Shown here: one piece after another, positions 9,793 to 18,764 of the stretch | Numbering within the stretch: the first letter of the stretch is position 1 | How the letters are laid out: the number at the start of each line of letters is the position of its first letter | Assembly (NCBI RefSeq): GCF_021631985.1 | Contig: NZ_CP070225.1 | Span: 1,674,001 to 1,738,000, forward strand | Direction of reading: 5' to 3' | DNA length: 64,000 nt | From: Sandaracinus amylolyticus | GTDB taxonomy: Bacteria > Myxococcota_A > Polyangia > Polyangiales > Sandaracinaceae | Made by a program: the position numbers and the translations under genes | Notes under the pieces: model-generated | Seen by the model: the letters and a program-made list of their open reading frames with translations, nothing else | Databases searched by the model: none | What the model was told of the DNA's origin: nothing

Positions 9793-10893
9793 ATGCGCGC
9801 GGGGGTCGTGGTTCTCGTGGGGGTGCTCGCGTCGGCGTGCGGCGCGAGCGAGGCCGCGGCGCCGGCGGTCGCGGAGCGTGGTCGCCTCGTCGTGGTCGAG
9901 CCCTCGGTGTCGGGCGTGGCCGAAGAGCGCGTCACGATGCTCGGCGACGTGCAGGGCGAGGTCGAGGTGCGCGTGTTCGCGCAGGTGCCCGAGCGCATCC
10001 GCGTGCTGCACGTGCAGGAGGGCGATCACGTCGAGGCGGGCGATCCCATCGCGACGCTCGAGGCCGACCTCCAGGCGACCGGCGTCGCGCAGGCGGGCGC
10101 GGCCGTCGAGGCGGCGAGCTCGGCGCGCGATCAGCTGCGCGCCGATCTCGATCGCGCCACGCGCCTCGCCGCGACCGGCGCGATCCCGCGCGCGCAGGTC
10201 GACGCGCTCGCGGCGCAGCTCCGCGCGTCGGAGGCCCAGGTCGCGCAGGTCTCGGCCGCTCATCGAAGCGCGGGCGCGCAGCGCGCGCGCACCGTGATCC
10301 GCGCGCCGGTCGCGGGCACCGTCGCGCTGCTCGCGGTGCAGGACGGCGACATGGTCGCGCCCACGATGCCGATCTGCAGCGTCGTGCGCACGACGCGCGT
10401 GAAGGTCGCGCTGCGGGTGACCGAGCAGGACTGGGTGCGCATCCGCGAGGGCATGGAGGTCGAGATCGCGCCTCCCGCGCTCGAAGAGGTGGTGCGACGC
10501 GGCACGGTCTCGCGGGTGTCGCCGGTCATCGATCGGATGACGCGCACCGCGATGGTCGAGGTGATGGTCGACAACGCCGACGGCGTGCTGCGCCCCGGCA
10601 TGGTCGCGCGCGCGGGCGTGGTCCTCGCGCGGCGCGAGGGCGTGACGATGATCGCGGGCCGCGCGGTCGTGATGACGCCGGAGACCGACACCGATCATCG
10701 CGCGGTGGTGTTCGTCGCCGAGGGCGAGACCGCGCGCCGCCGCGACGTGCGCATCGGCGTCCGCTACGGCGAGCGCATCGAGATCGCGGAAGGGCTCGCC
10801 GCGGGTGAGCGCGTCGTGGTCGAGGGCCAGCACCTGCTCCGCGACGGCGCGCCGATCCGCGTCGCCGGCGAGAGCGCGGCGGGGCCCGGATGA
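9793..10893 (+). CDS. RND efflux periplasmic adaptor (MFP) lipoprotein
   Basis: Protein of 366 aa with a lipobox (VLASACG). It shows the adaptor architecture: a lipoyl half with IRVLHVQEGDHVEAGDPIAT, a helical hairpin (about 95-165), the second lipoyl half (RTVIRAPVAGTVALLAVQDG), then beta-barrel and membrane-proximal domains. Known members bridge an inner-membrane RND pump and an outer-membrane channel. The ATG at 9793 places the signal peptide at the N-terminus; an earlier in-frame ATG at 9733 would add 20 unlikely residues and lies inside a hairpin. The stop overlaps the pump gene (ATGA). No outer-membrane factor is encoded in this unit. Confidence 0.92.
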   Translation: MRAGVVVLVGVLASACGASEAAAPAVAERGRLVVVEPSVSGVAEERVTMLGDVQGEVEVRVFAQVPERIRVLHVQEGDHVEAGDPIATLEADLQATGVAQAGAAVEAASSARDQLRADLDRATRLAATGAIPRAQVDALAAQLRASEAQVAQVSAAHRSAGAQRARTVIRAPVAGTVALLAVQDGDMVAPTMPICSVVRTTRVKVALRVTEQDWVRIREGMEVEIAPPALEEVVRRGTVSRVSPVIDRMTRTAMVEVMVDNADGVLRPGMVARAGVVLARREGVTMIAGRAVVMTPETDTDHRAVVFVAEGETARRRDVRIGVRYGERIEIAEGLAAGERVVVEGQHLLRDGAPIRVAGESAAGPG

Positions 10894-13800
10894 ACTGGGG
10901 GGCGCTGTCGATCCGTCGCGGTGTGACGACCGCGATGGTCTACCTGTGCCTCACGGGGTTCGGGCTCTTCACGCTCTACAACCTCCCGGTCAATCGGCTG
11001 CCCGACGTCGAGTTCCCGGTCGTCGCGATCGTCACGAACTACGTGGGCGCGAGCCCCGAGGACATGGAGACCCTCGTCACCTCGCCGATCGAGCGCGCGG
11101 TGGCCTCGGTCGAGAACGTCGAGCGCGTGCGATCGATCTCGCGCCCCGGCACCTCGATCGTGATCGTGAGCTTCACGTGGGGCACCGACATGGACTTCGC
11201 GGAGGTCGAGGTCCGCAAGAACATCGAGCTCTTCGCGGGTGATTTCCTCCCGGAGGAGGCCACGCGCCCGCTCACGTTCGCGTTCGATCCATCGCTCGCG
11301 CCGGTCGTGTTCATGGCGGTCGAGGGCCCGATGGACGCCCATCGGCTGCGCGAGATCTCGAGCGACGAGATCCAGCCCTTCCTCGCGCGCCAGCCAGGTG
11401 TCGCCGCGGCCGAGGTGATCGGCGGCCTCGCGCGCGAGATCCAGGTGCGCCTCCATCCGATCTGGCTGCAGGCGAACGGCATCTCGCCCTCGCAGGTGGT
11501 CGACGCGCTGCGCGCCGCGAACGCCATCGTGCCCGCGGGCGGCGTCGACGACGGGACGCAGCTGCTCTTCATCCAGCCGACCTCGACGTTCCGCAGCGTC
11601 GCGGAGATCGAGGACGTGATCGTCGGCGCGCGCGGCGGGCGCCCGGTGCTGCTGCGCGAGGTCGCGGAGGTCGTCGACACGTTCGAGGAGCAGACGCGCG
11701 TGGTGACCGCCGACGGTCATCCCGCGGTGCTGCTCGCGGTGCGCAAGCAGAGCGACGCGAACACGGTGCAGGTCTCGCGCGCGGTGCACGACGCGATGCC
11801 CGCGCTGCGCGCGCAGCTCCCCGAGGGCGTCGAGGTCACGCCGCTCTTCGACGAGGCGGAGTCGATCCTCCGCGCGATCGGCAACCTCGGTGACTCGGCG
11901 AACGAAGCGTTCTGGCTCACCGCGATCGTGCTGCTGCTCTTCCTGCGCAGCTGGCGCGCGTCTCTGATCAACGTGCTCGCGGTGCCGGCCTCGATCTTCG
12001 TCGCGTTCGTCGCGATGTCGGCGCTCGGCGTGACGCTGAACCTCGTCAGCATGGCCGGGCTCGTGCTCGCGATCGGCATGATCGTCGACAACGCGACGGT
12101 CGTGCTGGAGTCGACGTTCCAGAACATCGAGAAGGGCATCGACCCCGCGAAGGCGGCGACGATGGCGGTCGAGGAGATGACGATGCCGATCGTCGCCGCG
12201 ACGCTGACGACCGTCGTCGTGTTCCTCCCGATCCTCCTGGTCGAAGGCATCGCGGGAGAGCTCTTCCGCGACATGGTCCTGACCATCTGCGCGTCGATGC
12301 TCGCGTCGCTCGTCGTCGCGGTGACGCTGGTGCCGCTGATGAGCGCGAAGATGCTCGGCACCGATCACACGACGCGCTTCGCGAAGGCGCTGACGCGCGC
12401 GACCGCGTGGATCGACGCGATGGGACCGGCGTACGAGCGCGGGCTCGTGTGGTGCACGCGGAACCCGTGGAAGGTCGTCGTGATGGCGAGCGTCGCGTTC
12501 GTCGCGTCGTGCGCGGTGGTGCCCTTCCTCGGCCGCGACTTCCTGCCGCACTCGGACGTCGCCGACATCCGCATCGAGGTCACGGCCGCGCCCGGCATCT
12601 CGCTCTCCGAGATGCGCCGCCGCGTCGAGCACGTGGAGCAGGTGATCCGCGACGAGGTGCCGGAGCTCCAGGTCGTCACCGCGGACTTCGGCACCGCGCA
12701 GGGCATCTCCGCGATCTTCGGCGCGACCGCGAACACCGGCACGATGCGGGTGCGCCTGCCGCCGCGTGATCAGCGTGAGCGCAGCCAGCAGGAGATCGAG
12801 CGCGCGCTCACCGAGCGCTTCGCCGACATCCCCGGGCTCGACATCGAGATCCAGACGCTCGCGATCGGCGGCGGCGCGGGCGGCGACGTCGAGGTGAAGA
12901 TCTTCGGCGACGATCTCGGCGACGTGCGTCGCTTCGGCGAGGTGCTGCGCGACGAGCTCTCGAGCGTCGAGGGCGTGCGCGACGCGCGCTTCTCGATGGG
13001 GCAGGGCAGCCCCGAGCTGCAGGTCGAGTTCGATCGCGAGCGCATGCGGGTGCTCGGCCTCGCGCCGGCGCAGGTCGCGGGCGCGATCGCCGCGTACTAC
13101 CAGGGCGTGCCTGCGACGGCGTTCCGCGAGGGCGGCGACGAGCACACCATCCGCGTGCGCGCGGCCCGCGAGCACCGCGAGGATCTCGACGCGCTGCGCT
13201 ACCTGCCGATCCCGCTCGCGACCGGCGCGACCATCCCGCTCGGCTCGGTCGCGCGCGTCGGCGATCGCCTCGGCACCACCGACATCGAGCGCGAGAACCA
13301 GCGTCGCTACGCGACCGTGTTCATCTCGATGGGCGAGGCCGATCTCGGCACGCTCACCACCCGCATCGAGGAGCGCATCGCCGCGCTCGGCGTGCCCAGC
13401 GGTATCCGCACCGAGATCGGCGGCGCCGCCGCGGATCTGCGCGATGCGTTCTTCAAGCTCGCGCTCGCGCTCGGGGCCGCGCTCGCGCTCGTCTACATGG
13501 TGATGGCCGCGGAGTTCGAGTCGCTGCTCGAGCCGCTCGTGATCATGGCGACGGTGCCGCTCGCGATCATCGGCGTGGTGCTCGCGCTCGCGGTCACCGG
13601 GACCTCGCTGCAGGTCACCGCGCTCGTCGGCGTGATCCTGCTCGGCGGCATCGTCGTCGCGAACGGCATCGTGCTGATCGACGTGCTCAAGCGGCGTCGC
13701 GCCGAGGGCGTCGATCTCGTCGAGGCCACGCTCGAGGCGGGGCGCACGCGCCTGCGGCCGATCCTGATGACCGCGCTCACGACGATCGTCGGCATGGTCC

Positions 13801-14027
13801 CGCCCGCGCTGGGCACCGGCGACGGCGCGGAGATCTGGGCGCCGCTCGGGCGCGCGGTCGTCGGCGGTCTGACCGTCTCGACGCTGCTCACGCTCTTCGT
13901 CGTGCCGGTGCTCTACGTGCTGCTCGCGGGATGGATCGATCGCCGCAAGGCGCGCCGCGCGAAGCCGAGCGAGCCCGCGCCCTCGGAGCCGATGGCCGAG
14001 ACCCCGGTGCGCGAAGCCGCGGAGTGA
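10890..14027 (+). CDS. RND efflux transporter permease (AcrB/HAE1-like)
   Basis: Protein of 1045 aa, the usual length for RND pumps. It starts with the first transmembrane segment and the porter-domain pattern (NRLPDVEFPVVAIVTNYVGA). The TM4 proton-relay region reads GMIVDNATVVLE, so one acidic residue is kept and the second is Asn, as in many non-AcrB RND proteins. The C-terminal half repeats the fold (GVILLGGIVVANGIVLIDVL). It uses proton flow to expel substrates through the adaptor encoded upstream (ATGA overlap). The last 115 bases overlap an antisense gene (STAS-like). Substrate is unknown. Confidence 0.95.
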   Translation: MNWGALSIRRGVTTAMVYLCLTGFGLFTLYNLPVNRLPDVEFPVVAIVTNYVGASPEDMETLVTSPIERAVASVENVERVRSISRPGTSIVIVSFTWGTDMDFAEVEVRKNIELFAGDFLPEEATRPLTFAFDPSLAPVVFMAVEGPMDAHRLREISSDEIQPFLARQPGVAAAEVIGGLAREIQVRLHPIWLQANGISPSQVVDALRAANAIVPAGGVDDGTQLLFIQPTSTFRSVAEIEDVIVGARGGRPVLLREVAEVVDTFEEQTRVVTADGHPAVLLAVRKQSDANTVQVSRAVHDAMPALRAQLPEGVEVTPLFDEAESILRAIGNLGDSANEAFWLTAIVLLLFLRSWRASLINVLAVPASIFVAFVAMSALGVTLNLVSMAGLVLAIGMIVDNATVVLESTFQNIEKGIDPAKAATMAVEEMTMPIVAATLTTVVVFLPILLVEGIAGELFRDMVLTICASMLASLVVAVTLVPLMSAKMLGTDHTTRFAKALTRATAWIDAMGPAYERGLVWCTRNPWKVVVMASVAFVASCAVVPFLGRDFLPHSDVADIRIEVTAAPGISLSEMRRRVEHVEQVIRDEVPELQVVTADFGTAQGISAIFGATANTGTMRVRLPPRDQRERSQQEIERALTERFADIPGLDIEIQTLAIGGGAGGDVEVKIFGDDLGDVRRFGEVLRDELSSVEGVRDARFSMGQGSPELQVEFDRERMRVLGLAPAQVAGAIAAYYQGVPATAFREGGDEHTIRVRAAREHREDLDALRYLPIPLATGATIPLGSVARVGDRLGTTDIERENQRRYATVFISMGEADLGTLTTRIEERIAALGVPSGIRTEIGGAAADLRDAFFKLALALGAALALVYMVMAAEFESLLEPLVIMATVPLAIIGVVLALAVTGTSLQVTALVGVILLGGIVVANGIVLIDVLKRRRAEGVDLVEATLEAGRTRLRPILMTALTTIVGMVPPALGTGDGAEIWAPLGRAVVGGLTVSTLLTLFVVPVLYVLLAGWIDRRKARRAKPSEPAPSEPMAETPVREAAE

Positions 14028-14440
14028 TCACGCGAGCGCACGCGCGCCTTGCGCAGCTCCGCCTCGAACGACGAGCGCTCCGAGTGCGACACGATGAACC
14101 CGCCGATCAGCGGGTTCACGAGGTTCACGCCCATCTGGAGGAGCCGCGAGCGCACGAGGACGTGCACGACGACCTTGCCGCGGTGCTCGCTCAGCCAGCT
14201 CGTCCACCGACGACGACAGTCGGTGTCGTACGACTCGAGCGCCTCGCCATCGATGAACACCACGATCGATCCGTGCCGCGCGATCACCGGCTCGAGCGCC
14301 TCGAACACCGGGACCATCGTCTCGCCGGTCGCGGCGCGCTCGACGCGCAGCAGCGCGACGCCCGGCGCTTCGTGCTCCAGCGTGAGCGCGCCGACCTTCG
14401 TCGTGATGCGGAACCCACGCGCGAGCGACTCCCTCTGCAT
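13913..14440 (-). CDS. STAS/SpoIIAA-like hypothetical protein
   Basis: Protein of 175 aa. Residues 10-125 alternate strands and helices: a beta-rich start (GALTLEHEAPGVALLRVE), then IVVFIDGEALESYDTDCRRR, then VVVHVLVRSRLLQMGVNLVN. This pattern resembles STAS-like proteins common in myxobacteria, but the match is by eye. The last 40 residues are low-complexity because the frame stays open through 115 bases antisense to the RND pump gene; no earlier stop exists. ATG 14440 is preceded by a weak purine-rich stretch. A regulatory partner is not evident. Confidence 0.6.
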   Translation of the reverse strand: MQRESLARGFRITTKVGALTLEHEAPGVALLRVERAATGETMVPVFEALEPVIARHGSIVVFIDGEALESYDTDCRRRWTSWLSEHRGKVVVHVLVRSRLLQMGVNLVNPLIGGFIVSHSERSSFEAELRKARVRSRDHSAASRTGVSAIGSEGAGSLGFARRALRRSIHPASST

Positions 14441-14546
14441 CTCGGCTTCCCCGGAAGAAACGTAGTCGCGTTCCCGTTGCGAACGCAATCGTCGCGTGCG
14501 AACGAATCGAGCCCGAATGCCCGAGATCGCGCATGATCCCAGGCGA

Positions 14547-16112
14547 ATGAGCGAGCGAGGCGAGCTGCGCCGTGCCGTCGCGAAGGACGCGCTCGCGGTC
14601 GCGCTCTCGCTCGTGACGTGCCCGTTCGCGTTCGTCCTCACGCCGCCGCGCACCGCACTCTTGCTCGGCTCGGCCCTCGCGCTCGCGGGCGGCTCGCGCG
14701 AGGCACGGCGCGGCGCGTTCGGTCCGGGCGCGCTCGCGATCGCGATGACCATCCCACTGATCATCGCGTCGTTCGCGGGCCACGGCATCGCGGGAGACGG
14801 CGCGGCCGGGCACGCGCTCGGGCTGCTCATGCCGGTCGTGCTCGGCGCGGTGATGGCGCCTTTCGCGCTCGCGCCGCTCGCGCTGCTCGATCGCGCGGAA
14901 GGAGCGCTCGCCGCGATGGTGCGCGCGTTCGAGCTCGCGGTGCGTCGCGGCGCGGCGCGAATGCTGCGCGATGGTGCGGCGCTCGGTGGGCTGGTCGGGA
15001 TCGCGGTGTCGATCGTGGTCGCGGTGGAGTCCGTGCAGAGCCTGATCGCGGCGTGGGCCTGCGTCGCGATCGTCATGCCGATCGGCGCGATCGTGCTCGC
15101 GCGCGCATACGTGGACGCGTCGCAGCGCGCAGCGCTCGACGGGGCGCCCGACACGCGCGTGACGCAGGGGCTGCAGCGGATCGTCGTGCTGGTGGTGCCC
15201 GCTGCGCTCGCGCTCGGCTTCGCGCTGCTCGCCGCGGCGCTCACGCCCGCGCCGATGGTGCACCGCGAGATCGGCAGCGAGACGCTGTGGCGTGGTGCGC
15301 CCTGGGTGAGAGGCACGACGACGCTCCCCGGCGATCACGGGATCGAAGTCACGTTCGAGCGCGACACGGTCGTGGTGCGCACCGCGGACGGCGGAGGCGC
15401 GGGGCGGATCGAGGTCCCGCGTGATCGACGCCTGGACATCGAGCTGACACGCGTCGCGCGCACGACGTTTCGTGGCGTCGAGTGCTGGGCACTGCGCGTC
15501 GACGACTACGTCGCGGTCATCGACGACGAGGGCGTGCGCCTCGACGACTCGACGCTCGATCGCATCGCCACGCGCGCCGGCGCGCAGTCGCTCGTGATGG
15601 TGCTCGTCGCGCTCGCGGCGCTCGCGTGGTGGAGCCGGCGCATGTCGCGCGCGATGGCGCAGGCTCGCGCGCTCGACGCACCGCGCTGGGGCGGGTCCGA
15701 GGTCGACCCTACGCAGGTGGTGCTCTTCGCCGGCAGGCTCCGCCTCGACGAGGGCGCGTACGTCGAGGGCGGGCGCACGTCGGCGAACGTGACCGGCGCC
15801 GGGCGCGTGGTGTCGCTCGACGGCTCCGTCGTGATCGCGTTGCCGACCGACGTGCCGCTGCTCGTGCCGAGCGAATCGCGGCCCGTCGATGGCGCGGAGG
15901 TCGCGATCGCGCTGCCTTCGGCCGCGCTCGCGCGCCTCGGACCGCGCGCGGGCGCTTGCGCGTGGCCGGAGGGCGCGCGGCTCGTGCTCGGCGATCGCGA
16001 CGAGGCCGCCGAGCAAGTGCTCGCGAGCGCCGCGCGGAGCGCGTCCCTCAGCGCGCTCGTCGCCGCGGTGATGCTCGGAGGCGTGGCCCTCTCGATCGCG
16101 ATGCGGCTCTGA
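14547..16112 (+). CDS. Multi-pass membrane protein of unknown function
   Basis: Protein of 521 aa. The N-terminal third has about six hydrophobic segments (around 13-35, 60-80, 90-120, 145-170, 170-195, 215-245). A soluble beta-rich segment follows (about 245-335), then one more helix (LVMVLVALAALAWW) and another soluble stretch (400-490), with a final helix at the C-terminus. I do not recognise the family. Of three in-frame ATGs the one at 14547 is chosen because AGG precedes it. The gene is followed closely by the GT-C-like gene at 16177, so they may be co-transcribed. Confidence 0.65.
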   Translation: MSERGELRRAVAKDALAVALSLVTCPFAFVLTPPRTALLLGSALALAGGSREARRGAFGPGALAIAMTIPLIIASFAGHGIAGDGAAGHALGLLMPVVLGAVMAPFALAPLALLDRAEGALAAMVRAFELAVRRGAARMLRDGAALGGLVGIAVSIVVAVESVQSLIAAWACVAIVMPIGAIVLARAYVDASQRAALDGAPDTRVTQGLQRIVVLVVPAALALGFALLAAALTPAPMVHREIGSETLWRGAPWVRGTTTLPGDHGIEVTFERDTVVVRTADGGGAGRIEVPRDRRLDIELTRVARTTFRGVECWALRVDDYVAVIDDEGVRLDDSTLDRIATRAGAQSLVMVLVALAALAWWSRRMSRAMAQARALDAPRWGGSEVDPTQVVLFAGRLRLDEGAYVEGGRTSANVTGAGRVVSLDGSVVIALPTDVPLLVPSESRPVDGAEVAIALPSAALARLGPRAGACAWPEGARLVLGDRDEAAEQVLASAARSASLSALVAAVMLGGVALSIAMRL

Positions 16113-16176
16113 ATCACGTCGCGCCGTGCCCCGTTGGGGATCGGCGTCCCCGGACGTACGCTCACGCGCACACGCG

Positions 16177-17760
16177 ATGCGCGACACGTCCACGACGACG
16201 GTCGTGATCAGCGCGGCGCTCGCGGGCGTCGCGACGATCACGTGGCTCGCGCTCGTCGTCGCGTACTGGACCTTCACCGTCGACGACACGTTCATCCTGC
16301 TGCGCTACGCCGATCACGTGGCGCGCGGCATCGGTCCGACGTGGAACGTCGGTGCCCCTCCTGCCGAGGGCTACACCAGCCCGCTCTGGGTCGCGGTGCT
16401 CGCGATCGCGCGCGGCTTCGGCGCGACGAGCGTGCTCGCGCCGAAGGTGCTCGGCGTGCTCGCGATGGCGCTCGCGATCGCGCTCGTCGCGCGGCTCGCG
16501 TGGCGGCTCGCGCAGATCACGCGGCACGGCTCGCCCGCGCTCGCGAGCGCCTCCGCCGCGTTCGTGATCGCGGCGTGGCCCGCGACCGCGATCCACGCGA
16601 TCTCAGGCATGGAGACCGCGCTCGCGACCTGCCTCGTCGCCGCGTATGCGCTCGCGCTGGTCGAGACCATCGAGGCGGGTGGCGCGTCCACTGCGCTCAC
16701 CGCGGCGACCGCGTCGCTGGGCCTCGCTGCATCGCTCGCGCGCCCCGAGCTCAACCTCTTCGTCGCGCTCGCGTCGATGCTCGCGCTGGTGCGGCTCGAT
16801 CGCTCCTCACGCGCGCGCTTCGCGGCGTCGGTGCTCGTGCTGCACGCGATCCCCGGCGCGATCTACTTCGCGTGGCGAGCTCGCTACTACGGGCTCTGGC
16901 TTCCGCTGCCGTTCTACGTGAAGGCGGCTCTGCCGGGCACGACGTTCGCGGGCGCCGAGGAGGCGCTCGGCTTCGCGCGCGCGCTGCTGATCGAGCGCGT
17001 CGAAGTCGGGATCGCGGTCGCGATCGGCGTCGCCACCGCGCGTCGCGCGCTCGTGCCGCTGATCGTCGCGGCCCTCGCGGTGTGGCTCTTCTTCTTCGTG
17101 CCCGCGCACGAGATGGGCTTCGACTTCCGCTATCCGTTCCCGATCGTCCCGGTGCTCGCCGCGTCCGCCGGGCTCGGCGTCGCGCGCATCGCGCGCTGGC
17201 TCTGCGCGCCCCTCGAGCGCGCGTGGAGCCCCGCCGCGGTGGCGTCGATCGTCGCGATCTCCGCGTTCGCGTCGAGCGCGCCGCACCTGCCGGGCAGCCT
17301 CGCCGAGAAGCGCGACTACGGCGCGGGCATCGAGCGTGCGCACGCGCGCATCGGTCGCGCGCTCCACGATCTCGGCGACACGATCGATCGCCCGGTGGTC
17401 GCTGCGCTCGACGTCGGCGCGATCGCGTACTTCTCGCAGTGGACGGTGCTCGACACCTGGGGGCTCAACGAGCCGCGCATCGCGCGCACCGGTCGTCGCG
17501 ACGCCGAGCCGGTGCTCGCGGAGTCGCCCTCGGTCGTGATCGTGGTCTCGTCGCGCGCCGATCGTTTCGCGCCGCACTTCGAGCACGAGCAGGCGCTCTG
17601 GGACGGTGCGCGTGCGCGCGGCATGACCCAGGTCGCGCGGTTCGAGTTCCTGCCCGACTACCAGCTGCTCGCGCTCGCGGCCCCGGGATCGCCCGTCGCC
17701 TCGGCGCTCGCCGTCGCGTCCTCGCCGTCGACCGCCGCGCTCGCGTCCGCCCCGCCCTGA
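16177..17760 (+). CDS. GT-C type glycosyltransferase-like membrane protein
   Basis: Protein of 527 aa with about ten hydrophobic segments. The first periplasmic loop contains VDDTFILLRYADHVARG and, further on, EGYTSPLWV. This acidic pair plus EGYT pattern is typical of polyprenyl-phosphate-sugar dependent GT-C enzymes and arabinosyltransferase-like proteins. The likely role is to transfer a sugar to a lipid or glycan on the outer face of the inner membrane. The C-terminal domain is soluble (about 400-510). Its last 103 bases overlap an antisense lipoprotein gene. Acceptor and donor are unknown. Confidence 0.72.
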   Translation: MRDTSTTTVVISAALAGVATITWLALVVAYWTFTVDDTFILLRYADHVARGIGPTWNVGAPPAEGYTSPLWVAVLAIARGFGATSVLAPKVLGVLAMALAIALVARLAWRLAQITRHGSPALASASAAFVIAAWPATAIHAISGMETALATCLVAAYALALVETIEAGGASTALTAATASLGLAASLARPELNLFVALASMLALVRLDRSSRARFAASVLVLHAIPGAIYFAWRARYYGLWLPLPFYVKAALPGTTFAGAEEALGFARALLIERVEVGIAVAIGVATARRALVPLIVAALAVWLFFFVPAHEMGFDFRYPFPIVPVLAASAGLGVARIARWLCAPLERAWSPAAVASIVAISAFASSAPHLPGSLAEKRDYGAGIERAHARIGRALHDLGDTIDRPVVAALDVGAIAYFSQWTVLDTWGLNEPRIARTGRRDAEPVLAESPSVVIVVSSRADRFAPHFEHEQALWDGARARGMTQVARFEFLPDYQLLALAAPGSPVASALAVASSPSTAALASAPP

Positions 17761-18647
17761 CCCGCGAAGAGCGAGAGCCGAGACGCCGGCGCGACCGACA
17801 TCCCGCGCGCGCCGGGATGCGCGGCGATCCACCGTGCGACGGGCTCGGGCAGCGCCGCGTCCTCCGCGATCGCCGCGGGCACGCGCGGGTCGCGGATCGT
17901 CGTCGCGCGGGTGTACGACGACCACTCTCCGTCGCCGCACGCGTAGCAGGCCTCGGCGACGAAGACGTGATCCATCACCACGTGCCCGGCGTCGAACACG
18001 GGCACGCTCGCGACCGGCTCGACATCCTCGAGCTCGAGCGGCGTCTCGATCGCACCCTCGCCCTCGGCGAGCAGCGCGTCGCGCGCCCGCGCGCGCAGAT
18101 CCGAGGTGGGCCCGAGCTCGAGCTCGGCGCGCGAGCCGGTGCGCACGTCGATGACCCGCATCGCGACCTCCACGTCGCCGTGCGCGCCGCACGCGAAGCG
18201 CTCCGCCCGCTCGCGCACGAAGAGCCACGGACCGAGGCTCGCGACCGGCACGAGGTCGTGCTCGAGCGACGCGAGCCCTTCCGCGTCGAGCGCCTCGAGC
18301 AGCACGCGCCGCGCTCCGGTCGCGACCTCCACCGCGACGAGCCGCGTGCGCGTCCCCTGGTCCCCGCCCGGCGCGCCGGTGTCGTCCTGCTCGAGCTGAT
18401 CGCACGTCGGGAGCACGATCGTCTCCCGCTCGCGCTCGATCGCGACCAGCGACGTGCCCGCCGCCATCACGAGCCCGGGGCGCTCGGCGTGCGCCTCGCC
18501 GTCCGAGTCGATCCACGTCGTGCGCGCCTCGCTCCACACCAGCCAACCGCGCTCGGGCGCCGGGGTCGCGATCGGGTCGTTCGCAGGAGATCGCGCCCCG
18601 CACGCGACGAGCGCGAGGGCGGCGGAGGCGAGGGCGAGGGCGCGCAT
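17658..18647 (-). CDS. Hypothetical lipoprotein
   Basis: Protein of 329 aa with a signal peptide and lipobox (ALALVACGA). The mature protein reads like a beta-propeller or repeat-strand protein with short hydrophobic strands (RGWLVWSEARTTWIDSDG; TRLVAVEVATGARRVLLE) and one CYACGDG cysteine pair, but I cannot name a domain. The C-terminal 35 residues are Ala/Ser/Asp-rich and fall in the 103 bases antisense to the glycosyltransferase gene. ATG 18647 is preferred over one 13 codons upstream because it starts the signal peptide. Confidence 0.65.
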   Translation of the reverse strand: MRALALASAALALVACGARSPANDPIATPAPERGWLVWSEARTTWIDSDGEAHAERPGLVMAAGTSLVAIERERETIVLPTCDQLEQDDTGAPGGDQGTRTRLVAVEVATGARRVLLEALDAEGLASLEHDLVPVASLGPWLFVRERAERFACGAHGDVEVAMRVIDVRTGSRAELELGPTSDLRARARDALLAEGEGAIETPLELEDVEPVASVPVFDAGHVVMDHVFVAEACYACGDGEWSSYTRATTIRDPRVPAAIAEDAALPEPVARWIAAHPGARGMSVAPASRLSLFAGQGGADASAAVDGEDATASAEATGDPGAASASSW

Positions 18648-18764
18648 GGTGATGCGCGTCCCATATGCACGCAGAGCGCCGATCACAGCCCCGATTCGTT
18701 CGCTGATTCGTGGGCAATTCCTAATAGTTGGCGCGTCCGGGCGGACACGCCTCCGCGTCCCGGC

